Assembly: GCF_017745275.1 (NCBI RefSeq)
Contig: NZ_JAGHZS010000003.1
Location: 304,693-368,692, forward strand
Origin: Chitinophaga sp.
GTDB lineage: Bacteria > Bacteroidota > Bacteroidia > Chitinophagales > Chitinophagaceae
Length of the DNA: 64,000 nt
Direction of reading: 5' to 3'
Below, piece by piece: positions 63,095 through 64,000 of this stretch (its first letter is position 1; every line of letters begins with the position of its first letter). Below the pieces are notes generated by a model that was given only the letters and a program-made list of their open reading frames with translations, searched no databases and was not told where the DNA came from. Both the position numbers and the translations under genes were made by a program.

Positions 63095-64000
63095 TCATAG
63101 ATTTCCTGCGCCGGCTATGTCTTTTACGCCGGTAAATAAAGTTTTCCACACCAGGTGAAAGTAGGACCGCTGGATGTCACGTTGGAAGACCACGGCCGCT
63201 GTACGTTCTTTTTCGCCTTCCAACGGGTTGGCGTCTTTGATTATCAGGGTATTAGCCAGGAAGCTGGCCAGGCCCTTGCGTTTAAACTGCTGCTCCCCTT
63301 TGTCCTGTTTAAGCACCGCTATTTTCAGGTGCTGGTAACGAAGTTTTACCTGCCCGGTTGCTTTCCGTTCATCTCCCTGAATATGAAACAGCAATTCCTG
63401 TATATCGCAGGAGCGGATTTCAATTTTCCCCAATGGCTGGGTCGCCACATTCAGGTCTTTCCCATCCATGTTTTTCAGTGCTCCGGATACAGCAAAGTGC
63501 CCGGCATTGTCATTCAACGCAAAATCAAACCTGGCAGTCAGCTTACCACTTTGCATAAAAACGGCGTCAAAGTTGGCCACCATATGCCTGTTCTTGGCCA
63601 CCAGGCTGTCGATATTGGTAATGTTGCTGAACAGTCCATGTATATGGCTGAAATTAATGCGGCCGGATTGACCGGTAACAGGACTCATTTCCAGGTATTG
63701 CAAATTAATGTTGTCGGCCAACAGGGTATCGATACTTACCGGAACGTTCAACTTGTGCAGCAGCTGATTCGGAAATCGCCCTAATTTATTGCCAGGCGGC
63801 ATTGGCAAGGTACGATCCCGGTATACTTCCACACTACCTCCTTTTATATTGGCCCGCTGTGCCCATATTTGCTGTTCCTGTAATAACAGCCGCGGATTGA
63901 GGTTGTGAAGACTGATATCATTTAATACCACCTCAAAGCGGTCCTGTTGCACGCCATTTTTTTGTTGAAAGCGGGCTTTTTCATATCGGGGCTGAATTTC
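63095..64000 (-). CDS. AsmA-like/DUF748-type protein, C-terminal part only
   Basis: The frame is open to the right edge of the window, so the start lies outside it; 301 codons are visible. The sequence is a run of beta strands with few charges clustered, in the style of AsmA-like proteins: FEVVLNDISLHNLNP, INLQYLEMSPVTGQSGRINF, KMDGKDLNVATQPLGKIEIR read as NMDGKDLNVATQPLGKIEIR, and the tail SYFHLVWKTLFTGVKDIAGA, which resembles the C-terminus of many Bacteroidota members of the family. A bridge-like protein that moves lipids across the periplasm is the family hypothesis, not shown here. 123 bp separate it from gyrB. Confidence 0.72.
   Translation of the reverse strand, partial: EIQPRYEKARFQQKNGVQQDRFEVVLNDISLHNLNPRLLLQEQQIWAQRANIKGGSVEVYRDRTLPMPPGNKLGRFPNQLLHKLNVPVSIDTLLADNINLQYLEMSPVTGQSGRINFSHIHGLFSNITNIDSLVAKNRHMVANFDAVFMQSGKLTARFDFALNDNAGHFAVSGALKNMDGKDLNVATQPLGKIEIRSCDIQELLFHIQGDERKATGQVKLRYQHLKIAVLKQDKGEQQFKRKGLASFLANTLIIKDANPLEGEKERTAAVVFQRDIQRSYFHLVWKTLFTGVKDIAGAGNL

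Overview
The window reads as chromosomal DNA of a Bacteroidota bacterium, most likely a Chitinophaga-like member of the Chitinophagaceae. The reasons are a SusC/SusD pair, an Oar-type TonB-dependent receptor, many exported lipoproteins, a DUF5686 outer-membrane protein, a CreD and winged-helix module, near absence of Shine-Dalgarno sequences, and promoter-like TAnnTTTG boxes. Gene identities come from reading the translated sequence, not from searches. I saw no rRNA, tRNA, CRISPR array, prophage or insertion-sequence transposase.

Layout. 14-5849: a lipoprotein, a 550-bp regulatory gap, then susC-susD for glycan uptake. 5869-14017: a TlpA-like thioredoxin lipoprotein, gatB, an aldehyde dehydrogenase, a double-PDZ protein and alaS. 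14372-18898: an M23 peptidase, a MerR regulator, a cysteine-less thioredoxin-fold protein, an MscS channel and an aminofutalosine-deaminase-like amidohydrolase. 18998-23751: prfA, an EF-hand protein, an OmpA lipoprotein, VanZ, gcvH, an exported cyclophilin and a small conserved protein. 24029-28059: a short Bat locus (moxR, DUF58, BatD-like, batA). 28171-31768: rsgA, two tiny paralogous lipoproteins that I found by hand translation, a gamma carbonic anhydrase, a class III aminotransferase and a small hypothetical protein. 31779-37812: a DUF5686 protein and a membrane protein/winged-helix regulator/creD/dgkA/DUF1361 run with two matching operators. 37954-46600: a large TolB-like outer-membrane protein, a metallo-hydrolase, a flippase, arfB, a lipoprotein, dtd, a MazG-like protein and a YihY protein. 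46682-57968: glyQS, a barrel protein, a ferredoxin-NADP reductase-like protein, mfd, a SIMPL protein, an Oar-like receptor and a lipoprotein. 58360-64000: a TPR-AAA+ ATPase paired with a TPR membrane protein, gyrB, and the C-terminal part of an AsmA-like protein that runs off the window.

The most unusual signal is not a gene. At least six intergenic spaces hold long, nearly perfect inverted repeats whose outer arms are strings of 7-bp units (GCnnAAA) and whose inner arms share a core like GCTATTGAAGCGAAT. The copies differ from each other, but each difference is mirrored on the opposite arm, so pairing is kept. Most sit within a few bases of stop codons. Other points of interest are an operator overlapping the -7 box at two promoters of the winged-helix/creD module, the TPR-AAA plus TPR-membrane operon, three housekeeping genes that may be transcribed leaderless, and a Bat locus that ends at batA where one of the repeats lies.
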